From Hydractinia symbiolongicarpus (taxonomy: Eukaryota > Cnidaria > Hydrozoa > Anthoathecata > Hydractiniidae), in contig NC_079881.1 of the NCBI RefSeq assembly GCF_029227915.1, forward strand, positions 6,264,001 through 6,324,000: a stretch of 60,000 nucleotides of DNA. Reading direction: 5' to 3'. A program made the position numbers and the translations under genes. Of the stretch, positions 11,314 through 23,500 are shown one piece after another. The first letter of the stretch is position 1. Each line of letters begins with the position of its first letter. Below the pieces are notes generated by a model. That model was not told the DNA's origin. It ran no database searches and saw only the letters and a program-made list of their open reading frames with translations.

Positions 11314-12239
11314 TGCTTTTAAAAAGCAAAATAAGTAAAATAGTCGAAATATAATTGACTGTCTAAGAGATCACATGTAAACTATACTATGCTCATATGA
11401 AACAAAATCCACAAAAAGTATGCGTGTACGACCATTATTTTACGCCTTTCGTGATGATAAGCTGAACCAGGTATGTTTCGTCAAAGTCAGGGCGGGCGAA
11501 TGGTTAAAAAGTTTTTAAAGTAAAGCAAAAAACGAAAGAACGTTTTAGATCTTTAATCGTCGTTGTTATTGTCGTTTCTAACATAAAAGTGTGGTGCTAT
11601 GTTTTGTTTTCCCCTTGTCCTCTAACCTCTTTTCCTCAGAAATTATAACAGCTGCTTCGAATTGTGGATTATCGGGAAATTTTACAGCATCTTTAAATTC
11701 ATAATAATTTAAATTTTTCTTCTGTTATTTTTACAAACAATTACAAATATGGGGATTTATTGTCTCTTTACTCGTTTGGGAAGACATTATGGCGGACTTT
11801 ATTTTTTCACCTGTTGTACATGTGAAATATATATTTATAAATATTTATAAATATATTTATGAAAATATATAGTAGATTGCATGCTTACAAGTAAAAAAGG
11901 TTGCCACAAAAAGGTTAGTAAAAATGTTTAGACTGTAGCAGAATTACTCACTCACCTACACAACATTTATTTACTTTGCTGACTAATTTGTGAAAATTCT
12001 GTTAAGTTAACAAAATATATAATATAGGCAAAAAATGAATTTAACAAATTCTTCTTTTATTTTTGAAGTCTTTTGTTGGCGTAAAACTTAGTTGGTGAAA
12101 ATGAAGTAGATAATAAAATCAAAACTTCAGTTCAGTACTAATAATAGCCGAAATTTGGTTTCCTCTAGGAGGAAAAAATATGCTTAGGATTTTATTAACT
12201 TTAAATCTTTTTTTTAAAAAAGCACAATAGGGTCTTCAG

Positions 12240-12415
12240 TAATAATCGTTTTCCAATAGTGATTGTCTCCCATTAATGATTGTAGCCCAGTAATGATGGT
12301 TTCTCAGTATTGGTCGTTCCCTAGGAACGATCATCCCCCAGTAATGCTCGTCCCCCAGCAACAAACGTCCCCTAGTAACGATCGGGCCCTAGTATTTATT
12401 GTCCCCCACTTTATT
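12240..12415. repeat. Degenerate ~21-base tandem repeat (GTCCCCCAGTAATGATC-like)
   Basis: At least eight diverged units with recurring CCCAGTAATGAT / CCCTAGTAACGATC blocks. No coding function is evident. Confidence 0.7.
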
Positions 12416-12637
12416 ATCACGTAGATGATGCACATAGTGTGTCTGTCCTCAGTGTATCGCTTAGTATATTTTTCTAATTTAATGTAATGCCAATAATTAT
12501 TCGTATCAGATCTGATGGTACCTCCTTCTCTCTTATCGAAACGAATGAAGGTGTGACATCTCCTCATCAGATTTCGATATAAAAAGCTTTATTAATCTTT
12601 GAATGCCATTTTTTGTTTACCGAGAAAGGAAAATATA

Positions 12638-12660
12638 AACAAACAAATGGTTTGTTTGTT
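12638..12660. repeat. Perfect 10-bp hairpin, 3-base loop
   Basis: AACAAACAAA and TTTGTTTGTT flank TGG. Confidence 0.65.
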
Positions 12661-14323
12661 TTTAAAATGACAAGCTGTTGCCAAAAATTATGATAAAAAT
12701 GATTAATTACATTTTTTTCTGAAGGTTTCTGACTGGTTAATCACCATCGTTGAAAGGCTCCTTTTTCCTGTTTCGATAAATCTTGACCTCTTGACAGTTA
12801 CAAGATCACTAAACCCTTCCTTCCATTCAAATGTCATAGATTAATTACCCAAAAGAAGGGAAAACCTTCACCAATGATTTCTTCTATTGTGACATAGAAA
12901 TCATAAAACTATTATAGTTGTTTTCATATAATCCGAAATTTAGACAGCAAATAAAAAACGTTGGTTTCTATGTTAATCTTTTTCTTTAAAAAATTCCTCT
13001 AAATATTTCCCCCGCCCCTTCTTGATTATTTAAAACAAAACTTCTCAACAAAATAATATTGTCCACATTTTTCTTTTTGTACTAAAAAAGTGACGATGTA
13101 ATGGCTTTCTGCGTATCACAGTACAGCACCACCAAAACAAGCCATTCAAAACACATTCCAACTACATTTTAGAGAAATGTAAAAATATATATAGGCTATG
13201 ACTTATCTATTTTCTTATGAAACACAAATTTATTTGTTAATTAGAATTACGTATATTTTCATAAAATAAGCATATTACATAGCGAATTATACAGCACAGA
13301 TAATGAATGTAAGCGTTCAAGAGCTGAGGCTTACTTTATAAAAATATACATTATTTAAATTAATTTTAGACTGTTTTATATTGTTATGTTGTACATGTTT
13401 CTTTATATAACCTAATTAAGAATTATCTGCTAATGATTTAAAACATACTTAGCCCGAATTCTTCATAATTTATAAGAACAAAATAATGCAAGTCTGTATT
13501 ACTATAAAAGGGATTATTTCTTCTCCTTTTGATACAATATTTGATTTTAATATCGTCGCTCTCAGTAACATTCGAGGCCTAAAAGGTGTGAACAAACCAC
13601 AACCATCAAGATAGTAAAGCAAAAAAAATTTTGTTCCAAATGACTGTTCCAAAAAATACGTGAAAAGTCTTCAAATTAAAACCGAAACGGTATGTTTCTA
13701 AAATTATTACAACCACCTCTTCCTTCAGCATAAATTACGTTACACCGACAGAAACTTGGTATGACCAATAGTTGAAATGTAGCGAATATTTTAGCTTTCT
13801 TAAAGCTATATGCGTCTTACATGAACCAATAAAGTCTACCGAGTTTGCAAGGTGATATCTTTCTTCTTTTGATGTAGATCTTGCAACGAAAAAAGAACAA
13901 TGACTGAATTAAAGATGGTTGGCGATGAACATAATGCATAAAAAACGAATGAAATATATCAAGAAATACTACAGATTTCTTAATGATAAAATTCCAGTTT
14001 GTCCAACTTCCCAACGTCAGGTTAGTAAGAATTGTTTGAAAATACAATTGTGAATATTATTAACACGACAACTAACACCACAGTAATGATAAAACAACGA
14101 TAATGACGACGGCAGCTGCAAAAATGACGACGACATTAAAGGCGGCGATAATGCACAAATACACAACGAAACTCACGTTAAAGAAAAAAGAACCTAAGAC
14201 AGCAACGATCAAAACAGCAACAACGACGGTGACAATGATGTATGAAATAAGCCGTCTATGCCGCTTGTATTGAAACGTATGTCGCGGAAACGTGTGTTTA
14301 TGTGAAAAAAACGTCCCGGCTGA

Positions 14324-14356
14324 GCAGAGATCCCGCTTAGTGCAAGCGGGATCTCT
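14324..14356. repeat. GC-rich perfect 14-bp hairpin
   Basis: CAGAGATCCCGCTT (14324-14337) pairs with AAGCGGGATCTCTG (14343-14356) around a 5-base loop. It is strikingly GC-rich against the AT-rich background. It may be the end of a mobile repeat. Confidence 0.85.
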
Positions 14357-15135
14357 GTTAGCTTGGACAGGACAAAATTGCCCCCAAAATTTTCAATGTA
14401 AACACCAAATTTTTTTTAACATAATTATTTATGAGGGCGTTTCCCGTCCTGCAGTTCGTATAAACAGCCCCATAAACCATAACACTAACTATGAAACAAG
14501 AATGTAAAAAACAATAAACTGCGTCATATGAATTTAACAGTTGAGCGTCAAAGAAGTAAGGTTAAATGAATGAATGAATAAACGAATGATTGAATGAACT
14601 ACATAGCTGTAAAAATTGGAAACTGTACTAAAACTTAAAAAAAAGATATTGAAGAACAAGATTAAGATATTTTTAACAAATTTAATTTTTCTTCGCTTTA
14701 AACTATTTGGCTACCACCATTATAGTGAACAAAAAAATTGTTTTGCTTTTGCAAACAAACTCAAAATTTGAGAAGTGGTTAAAGAAGCAGTATTATCAGT
14801 TTTCTGTTGGCGTAAACACTTTATAAAATGTCAACAACGAAAGGCGGAACAATCAGTGGTCATTTAAAGTGATAAAAACAATTTTTTTTTTATATCGATG
14901 AAATGGTTGCAAAATTGTGCAATAATGTAAATATGGCGTCAAGTTGGATTAAAACTTTTTCATCGTTGCAGGATGACTTTCTCTGTTTCACAACATGTCA
15001 ATCTTATTTTGAGATTTCATTGCAAACAAGGATTGTATTAATTTCATTTCAGCTCCTTATATATCAGTACCTAAACTAAAAGAACCTTTTGAAAATTTAA
15101 AAAACTTCTTTTAAATTGTGACTTTCTTCTCTAAC

Positions 15136-15177
15136 TATTAACCTCACAGTTAGCTCCTGGTAACTGTGAGGTTAATA
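15136..15177. repeat. Perfect 17-bp hairpin, 8-base loop
   Basis: TATTAACCTCACAGTTA (15136-15152) is the exact reverse complement of 15161-15177; the loop is GCTCCTGG. A further partial unit (ACAGTTAGCACCCGGTAACT) follows at about 15184-15203. Confidence 0.88.
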
Positions 15178-15209
15178 ATAATAACAGTTAGCACCCGGTA
15201 ACTCTTACA

Positions 15210-17295
15210 CCGGATAAATCGATCTGTCATTATCACGAATCACCTTATCGTTCTTGGTACTGTCATTAATTAAAAACTCGAACATATTAACTTATTTAGT
15301 CTTCACTAGGCCAATCTCTTTGGATAACTTGATCTTTTTACTTAAGAAAATGAGATTAAAATCTAGATATATTCCAGATAGTAAACTACCTAATTTTTTA
15401 TTAAGTTTTCACGTAATATAAATGTATAAATGTTGTCTTTCTGAACAAATTCAATTTACAAGGAACTCGCACACCCTCTCTATCACCAAGATAGCATTTT
15501 TTTCTGTAACTGTTGTCCAAAATCTGGAAAAAACGCTTTCACTCGAGCTGTTAACTCATTTTGGACTAAAGTCAACATTTAACAGAAGGTTCTTTTAACT
15601 CGAACATTCGTTAAGTTAAACTTTTTTCTTCAGGTTGATGGTTTACCAACAAGAATAATTATAATATAAAAGAAATAAAAATATTTATCAAACAATGGAC
15701 ATTGATATTAAATGTGATAACAAAAACTTTCGGAATAATAAACTATTTTTCCAGATAAAGTGTTTTTATGTTGGCCATTGGTAAAATTTACGGGATCATG
15801 TCATGCATCCTAAGCAAAAAGTACGGATTTGGCGGCCATTTTAAAGGAGTGGCGAACAAGAAACTATTTTGTGGCAGCCAGAAAATAAATTTTAAGCGAG
15901 AAAAAAATGTATATAGATTTCTAAATCCTAAAATCTGCTAAGATAACTACTATAATACCAAGTAAAAAGCTATATTTCACGACTAACTACCTATACATTT
16001 TTCTAACAACATTTTTACAAAAATTCCATGGCTGTATGGGGTGAAAATAAGTAGGTTTTAAATGTACTTTTTAGTAAACATCAAAAATAACATCTTTTAC
16101 TAGAGATAACCACGAATATTTTACGTACTATAGTAGTAACAGCTTTTTATAACCTTCGTTTAAACTTCTTTGATCTAAAGAATTATCTGTCATAACCAAC
16201 AACAATATCTTTTCATGTTTTGAGTCCACAACATACTACCAACTTCGAACGATAAAGTTTGTTATCATGAGATGGCGCCAAATTTGAATAAATATACAGA
16301 CCGGAAACCTTCAATAACAAATCGAACGTGCAATAGGGTGGCTTTATCTTTCTTCCTTGGTTTTTTACTTTCTTTTTTTTTTTTACTCGCTATTGTATGG
16401 GCAAGTTAAGTAGTACAAAATAATAAAAATATGTTCTTTACATGTTGTTCAACATTTTGCCAATTTGATCTTCAACTTTTTCTTGTTAAATCACCATCGT
16501 GACCATCACAATAAGGAGAAATATATCCCATTGTTTTTTAATTTAGCCACCCGTTTGACAAATGCGTAAAAATACTCAATTATAAATAGCTCAGCACTCA
16601 CAAAAATGTAAACAAAATGATGTATGATTTATAGTTATAGTTTATGGAGCAGGCGAGCAAGCTAATCAGTCTGGTCTTTAAAATCAACACTTATCATAAA
16701 CTTTTATTCAGCAGCCGTGCGGCAGTGCAGTTCGCCTCTCCTTTAAACAGATTGTTCCATATCGAAATAGCGTTTAAGTTTTACGGTATGTGAAAATCTT
16801 TTTAATATTGTGTAATCATCTTTATTTAAGTTTAATCTTATAAGAAGCGTGTGCGTAATCCTTTACTTTAAACGAAGACGTGATGTTTACGCTAGCCTGT
16901 TAAGCCTTGCTTAGCTCAGACATGTTAGTCTGTTGATCCAGTTAGCTAAATTGGCTAAGTGAACAACTTTAATTGACTTTTTTCGTGCAATTTTGTCTTC
17001 AATTTGTTTCTTTGGGTATTTGTTTGTATTTTGTTTGCTTGTTTGTTTATTTGGTTAACCCCTCCCACACCTATTTACAACTCAATGAATTTTACGTCAA
17101 TGTTAAAATTTTAAAAATTAATTGACTTCAAATTTGTGTGGGAGAATTTATGAATACGTCACGAAGCTATCCTTCGTATTAAAAGAGGAGTGGGAGTAAT
17201 CTCTGTCCAAATTGTTTCATCAAATTAATAATTTTAATAGCCGTTACTTCAATCATTTGTTTGCTCGAAAATATAACACGGCATGATAGCAAAAA
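15210..17295. other. No gene recognised
   Basis: AT-rich sequence with no ORF showing domain-like content and no clear repeat structure. Confidence 0.5.
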
Positions 17296-17484
17296 TGGTG
17301 TATTAATGACGGACTACTCGTTAACTCGTGGAACAATCCATGGGTTCGCCCGATGTAACTACATATTTCGGGCATCGATTTTAACTGGACGCAATTATTC
17401 CGGTCATTGCTGTTTGCGCATTTTTTGTACAAAGTAACGATTCGACTGCCATTTTATATAAAATCCTGCTATTATTACGACTAA
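17296..17484 (-). mobile_element. Helitron-like hairpin repeat, minus-strand degenerate copy
   Basis: The minus strand carries TCGTAATAATAGCAGG at its head. It later has GGGCGAACCCATGGATTGTT, CCACGAG and ACGAGTAG, so the terminal hairpin and CTAG are both mutated. Confidence 0.35.
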
Positions 17485-17936
17485 CACTGAGAGCTATATG
17501 CACTGATAGCACGCGTAGGGTGTAAAATAGGCCATAGAATTTGGGAATGAATAAAAACATTACCGCTTATGGATACGTTACATGTACACGTAGTAAATCG
17601 TACACAATCAGCTTAACACGCCATGTTCAAGTAACTTTTGAGTGACTGTGCAGATACACATGTCAGATGAGACAACCAGTTAAAAGATATAGAAATCCGT
17701 CTGACCTTGTTGCTATAGTTACATAATGTGCATTAGCGCTGTCTATATTTTAATTGGATCATAAAGCATGAATGGAGGATTTTTTCTCTGATTGTCAACG
17801 TTGTATCCTGCGGACTTTTATTTTTATCAATAATTGCGAACTTTTATTTTCACAGTTAGGCGTCATTGTAATTTTTTAATCTTTGAAGTTTTGAAATATT
17901 ATTTTTACAAATAGAATTTTCGGCTAACGTGTAAAT

Positions 17937-18081
17937 CCCCATATTATTAATACACGTATTCAATCTGTTTGTGCGCGAGAAGTAAATCGTGCCACGGAAA
18001 CACGAAATTGAAAATGCGCTTTTTTTATCCACTTTGTTGCAAAAGGCGAACTCGTAGATTTTTTTACAGAGTAAGAGCTAG
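17937..18081 (+). mobile_element. Helitron-like hairpin repeat, degenerate copy
   Basis: Has ATATTATTAATACACGTATT, GTCCG-box relic AATCTGTTTGTGCGCG, then CACGGAAACACGAAAT, AAGGCGAACTCGTAGATTTT, and ends GAGCTAG followed by T. Confidence 0.4.
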
Positions 18082-18089
18082 TTCACTGT

Positions 18090-20198
18090 ATTATTGGTGC
18101 ATGTATTTGTTAAATTACATGCTTTTTAAAGTGTTAGAATAAAGCCTTATGATTTGTTACATGACATGATCGTCAATTATAGAGTCTTCATAATTTTCCA
18201 CTTGCACTAAACCTCGTTTTGGCACAGAGTTCTTACATAATTAGAACAGAATTTCGAAAAATTTAAAATTTATTCAATTTTCAATTCAAGAAAATAATAA
18301 TAAGCTGGAGCATTTCAAAAAAAGAATGAAGAAATATTTGCAACGTTACGTCTACCGTACACCCTTCCCCGCAAATACTTTTGAAATTTGTAAGTCACCA
18401 GTCACGATTGTTGTAATTCTCTAATCCATATTGTTGCAAAGGTAGGAGTTATGTTAAGTGAATTTAATGCCACTTTAAAACTCTCTTCAAAACATTGAGA
18501 TAAAACCTTTGCCGTCAAAAGGATGTGATAATAAGTACGTGATAATTTTCATTTATATGGACTGTTAAAATCCGGTACACTCTGTGTGAAGGAAAGCTTC
18601 TATTAGGGTCTGGCTACACTTTAATACAAATTGTTCTCTCTGAGTTACCGTAGCTAGCACTATCTTGGTGTAAAGAGGGTCCAGACATGACTGTGTGACT
18701 TGACTCAGCTTCTAGCGTCTTTGAAGTTAAGGGAATATAAAATGAAGGGGATAACAGTGAAAAATCAATTAAATGTAAACAATGCCTTAACATAGTCACG
18801 ACATTAGTGCAAGCAAAGTTTTTTCCTTCTCACCTCATCGGTAAGTTCGCGTTTAACACTTTTAATAATCGATATAATTTCACAAAAAAGGTATCAAGAT
18901 AAATAAATGAACTTATTATGTGTATTAATTGAGTGATTGATTTGTTTTGTGGTTTAATTATTAGTTTCATATTTCTCTTTTCTTTTCTTTCAATTCCAAA
19001 ACAATGAACGTCAAGCGGGTATCTGTACACAATACTAACCATACAACAATACATACTTACCTATTAGTGTAACGCCCATAGTAATATAATGCCAGAAATA
19101 GACAACATGCCATAAATCAACCTTGTACCCAGCTCTATAAATGCAAGATTATTGAGGTAAGCAAACTCATGAGTCAGTAGAGAACTTTTTTTCAACTCTT
19201 TGCGGAATTGGTTGTTGTAGACTTAAAGTTAAACGAAAGTTATTATAGTGTAACTCTCCTAACAGAGAAGTACATGAGATATCTCTCTCAACTGATATCT
19301 ATTGTTCTTGTACTGTCCTTGTTACCGCAACTTCTACCAGCATTTTGAAAAAAAAGTTTATGATATCTGTGCAGGAAAGTTCAGTTTTAACTTAACGCAC
19401 AGGAGAAAGTCAGTTTAAATTAACGCGCTGTACACAGAAAGTCAGTTTTATTTTCCCGCTCTGTACCGAGGAAGTTAGTTTTAATTTAACGCTACAGTAC
19501 GGAGGGGGTCTGTTTGGATAAAGGCGTGTATTTTTCTACAAAACAACGTGTATTTTTCATGGCTCGGCAAACAAGAACATTTAATTAAGAAATTGATTTG
19601 ATATTTTTTTGGTTATGTTATGTTTAACAGCCCGTTAAAATGTCCACAGAAACACGTCGTATTCAGATATTATTTCGTGCGTCTTTCAAGCACAAAATAG
19701 CGATTCTGGACAAAATACGGGTATTATCATAAGAGGTTTTTGGGCTCCAAAAGTTCTTTAAAAAGTAAGGTGTAAAAATAATAACGTCCGAAATAATTGG
19801 CAAGCTATTTTTATACTGTTTTGGTACAACATTGTTTAATCGCATTTCAACATTATTTTTTTGTCATACGCTTTATGTTCTTGCAAACTTTATGTTATTT
19901 TAAATACTTAAATTGAAAGATATCACATCTATAAATAATTGTTTTCCACTGAAAAAAAAGGGTTTTAATAAATGTGTTTCCCAATTTGATAGCTAGCAAC
20001 TTTTGACCATTAACTTGTTTCTTTATTAAACATTAACATGGACAGTTATCAAGCAGTGTAATTGATTATATATAAAATGTTCTTGTATTTTATTTATTTA
20101 TTTATTTTGAGATTACTATAGACGATCTTATCGACGAGTGTAAGTTCTATTGTTTGAAATAATATAAATACAAGATTTTTGTTCAATGTTTTTTTAGT
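18090..20198. other. Upstream flank of Cav3, no gene recognised
   Basis: Presumably includes the Cav3 promoter and any 5' UTR exon, but neither can be placed from sequence alone. It holds the tandem repeat listed at 19372-19510. The short ORFs look random. Confidence 0.4.
19372..19510. repeat. ~38-base imperfect tandem repeat, about 4 units
   Basis: Repeated GAAAGTCAGTTTTAATTTAA / CGCGCTGTACACAG blocks at irregular spacing. Confidence 0.65.
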
Positions 20199-20536
20199 AT
20201 GAAAGAAGCCTATGTAAAGAATGCGCTAACAAGAGGCATAGAGGAAGCAGCGTGTTTTGAGTTAAATAATTATCGAAAGAATATTCAGACTGCCGTAGAA
20301 GAGAAGTTCAAATCCGATGCCCGAGATTATATGAGAGTATATAACCCGGTTAGCAATCCACTACCAAGTCCGATTTTAACGGATACAAGCATGGAAGATG
20401 GTAAGAGCGCCAGAACCGATATTGAAATTGATGTTGATATTAATCCCATTGATGCGTATTACCAGGACGTGGCCTTTTATTGTCTGCGAAGGAGATCACC
20501 TCTTCGGCACTGGGCTATTAGAATCACGTTATGGCC
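20199..20536 (+). CDS. Cav3: Cav3 exon 1: cytoplasmic N-terminus up to IS1
   Basis: Codes for residues 1-112 plus two bases. The end ([20 protein letters not shown]) matches the conserved pre-IS1 segment of Cav3 channels. Donor CC|GTATCT makes a split Pro codon with exon 2, giving RITLWP-NFERLTM. A strong acceptor (GTTTTTTTAG) lies one base before the ATG, so an upstream 5' UTR exon, or an in-frame earlier exon, is likely. Confidence 0.82.
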
Positions 20537-23500
20537 GTATCTTTTCTTATTTTTTTCTTTTTATGATACGTTTATATGTTTTGTTTTATACAGAGAACTA
20601 TATAAGAACATAAGATTTTCGAATTTCAAAAATTTAGAAGAAGTTAAGTTAAATCCCAGGCTTTAATAAAAAAACGTATATCGATTGTTCATGTTCAGTC
20701 GACCGATGCGATTTGATTTGTTTAAGTGTAAATTCACCCTAATGATTCATTCTGGCGTTGCACTACGGACACATTATGTTTTTAGCTGTGCAATATTTTA
20801 GTAATTTATCGCCAGAGATAAATAAAATTGCTAGGAAGGCAGTCAAATAAGAGATGTTTTTTTCTTCTTGGTAAATAATAAATTAAGAAGCATTTGCAAA
20901 AATAAACAAAGTCATTTACATAAGTTTGATTAAAAACAGTCAGTTCTTAGCACAATATGCCTATATGGTGATGTTAAAATCTACTTAAGCTCTTCTCTTG
21001 GTTTGTTTAATGAAAACAGCTGGAAATATCTTAAAACCTTCTTATATTTAAGATCCATTGCGTTTGGATAATAGGGTTTGCAACACACCAGCCGGAAATC
21101 TTATTTGTGAGATAATTCTGAACTAATGACTGTCGTTAACCATTTTCTTATTGTAACTTTTGAAAGTTGCGCAAAAATAAAACAGAAAAATATTAGTTTA
21201 TTTTTTGCAGGTAGAAAATTCCTGCGTCATTTTTAAATTTAAAGGAATCAGACATCAAAATAAAGAACCAACAGAATCTAGTTTGTGAATTAAATTTCTT
21301 ACTTTTTTTCAATATTTCTGTTTTTATACTTTCTTGAGTCATTATTTATTATTGATGCGTTATGTTTTTTTCTATAATGAGCTTCTAAGTGGAAATCTAC
21401 AATTAACTATTCTCGCATTAAGTCTTACTTCAAGTGAAATTCTCCCGATCAATTTGACACTATGCACGAAAATATTTTGAGAGTGTGGTGTTTGCCAGTT
21501 GTCTGTAGTCTGTTGTTTTATCTCGTATCTATTTATCAAAGTATACATGGTGATAAAATCTGACATTAACTCTAATCAATTTTTATCGCTAATAAAAGAC
21601 ACCGTCAACAATTTTCAGCGATAAAAAAATCTTTTTTTTTTTTTGATGTACGTAGTAGAAACTATGACATGCAAACTATTCTGGAGTTAGGCGTGTTTAT
21701 ATGTACACCATAATATCGCCGATCAATTCGCAGGATTTCTTATTTAATCACAGAGGTGTGAAACACGACGGTAAGGAAACGACGGACGAAAATGAATGAG
21801 AGAAACGATTTCTGCGTACTTCGTTGATCCAGTGTCAAAATGTTGCGTAGCAAATCGATCACAAACTGGTTCCCAGGATCTTTTTCCTAAAAGTGTTTTG
21901 ATAACATGCTCGTGGTTGGTGAATGCCCAAAACTCCTATGTTGAGGTAGGGCTTTTCAAAGTTCTGTGTTCTATATTGACTTATTGTTATGGAGATACTA
22001 TCTTGATAGTTCGTTACGATGTAGTATTTTTACAACTTTCTTGAATCTTATGTATGCTGATAATGATCTTATACACCCCATTTTCTAAAACGTCGCAAAA
22101 GTTCGCAAATTTTCGCAAAACTCTCGCAAAAAATCGCAAAAACTATCTAGTCACCCCTTACTTCTTCGCTGTGGCAATTTATATGATACTTTATTCCCTG
22201 ATTTAATTCTCTTACAATCTGTAGAGCTTTTATGACGTAGAAATAGTTGGTTAGATCGAAAGCTATAGCACGCCAAAGAATTCTCTCACAACTCTTCTGT
22301 GTTAAACCAGTGTCTCTCAGCTTAGTTTGAAAACCCAGTTTGTGTTCGTCCCGATTATCTGAGGTGAGAGAATACTCATCGCTTGCATAGATCTAACTGT
22401 TTAAGTCTTTATATTTAAAAACCTCTTCTATGTAAGTAGATATCACTTACCAACCAATAGTAATCTAATCATTGAAGATTTTAACCCTGGTTAAGTCACA
22501 CGCCAATTCAAATTTAGAATTTTAATTTTTCTCAAAATAGCAGTTAATGAAGGCATCAACGATTTTAATCATAAGAGTGTGATCGACACATTTAAAAGAC
22601 ATTCGACACCTTACCGCCACCCCTGCCCTATCCTGCCTTTGTTTTTACCCCCTCCTAACCCTCTCCTGCACCTTGCAGACTAAAGGTTTCAACGTTCCTC
22701 CTAAAAACAACTTCTTCATCTGTTTGTATAAGTTGTCCTTACTTTGTGTAAGTTGTCTTTTTTTGTATAAGTTGTTCTTACTCTGTATAAGTTGTCCTTA
22801 CTTTGTATAAGTTGTTCTTACTCTGTATAAGTTGTCCTTAATTTGGTATAAGTCAACTGTTTCTAATGGTCTTACTTTTTATAGAAATTTGGTGTTCTCT
22901 TATGTAATACTTTAAAATATGTTACTAATTACAGCTGCTCTCCCTCGCCACTTCATTCTTTCTCGCCACTTTCTTCTCCTTCGCCATTTTATTCTCCCTC
23001 GCCACTTTATTTAACCGTCAATGTTTCACCATGATGTGAATTTAACTTTGGCATGTGACATAGACCGTTAAGAAAATGATATATGCTCATCATATAATAA
23101 CGTTGACTCGACATAAATTTAACCCACCTACCAAGAAATCATTTAAGATAATAAATTCCCAGCTACCTAGATCCATGTTTATGATTTTCAGCCCAATGGA
23201 GTTTTTGTTTATATGATATTTATATTATATAGGCTTGTGATCTCTCAGCGTCAACTTTTATTTCTACCTGTCAAAGAGAGCCCCGTCAGTTGAATTCCTA
23301 TACATCCCATTCTTAAGCTTTCCTTATCTTATTACCTGGGTAACAGCTTGTTGCACATGGTGTTCTTGTTTTATATTTACCTTTCAGCTTAAGAGCAAAA
23401 AAGTGATATTTTAAAAGTGATATATATTTAATTAAAGGCATCGTTGTTTTCTAAAGCAGGGATTAGCGTTATACTTTGATATTTCCTTATCAAGTTAAGC

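Larger units (their letters stand above)
9784..14323. other. No gene recognised; repeats only
   Basis: Contains no convincing gene. It includes the tRNA-like relic and possible ORF listed separately, an A/T palindromic tract near 11828-11870, the tandem repeat at 12240-12415, and a GACGAC-rich low-complexity patch near 14090-14230. ORFs of 60-91 codons here lack recognisable domains. Confidence 0.45.
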
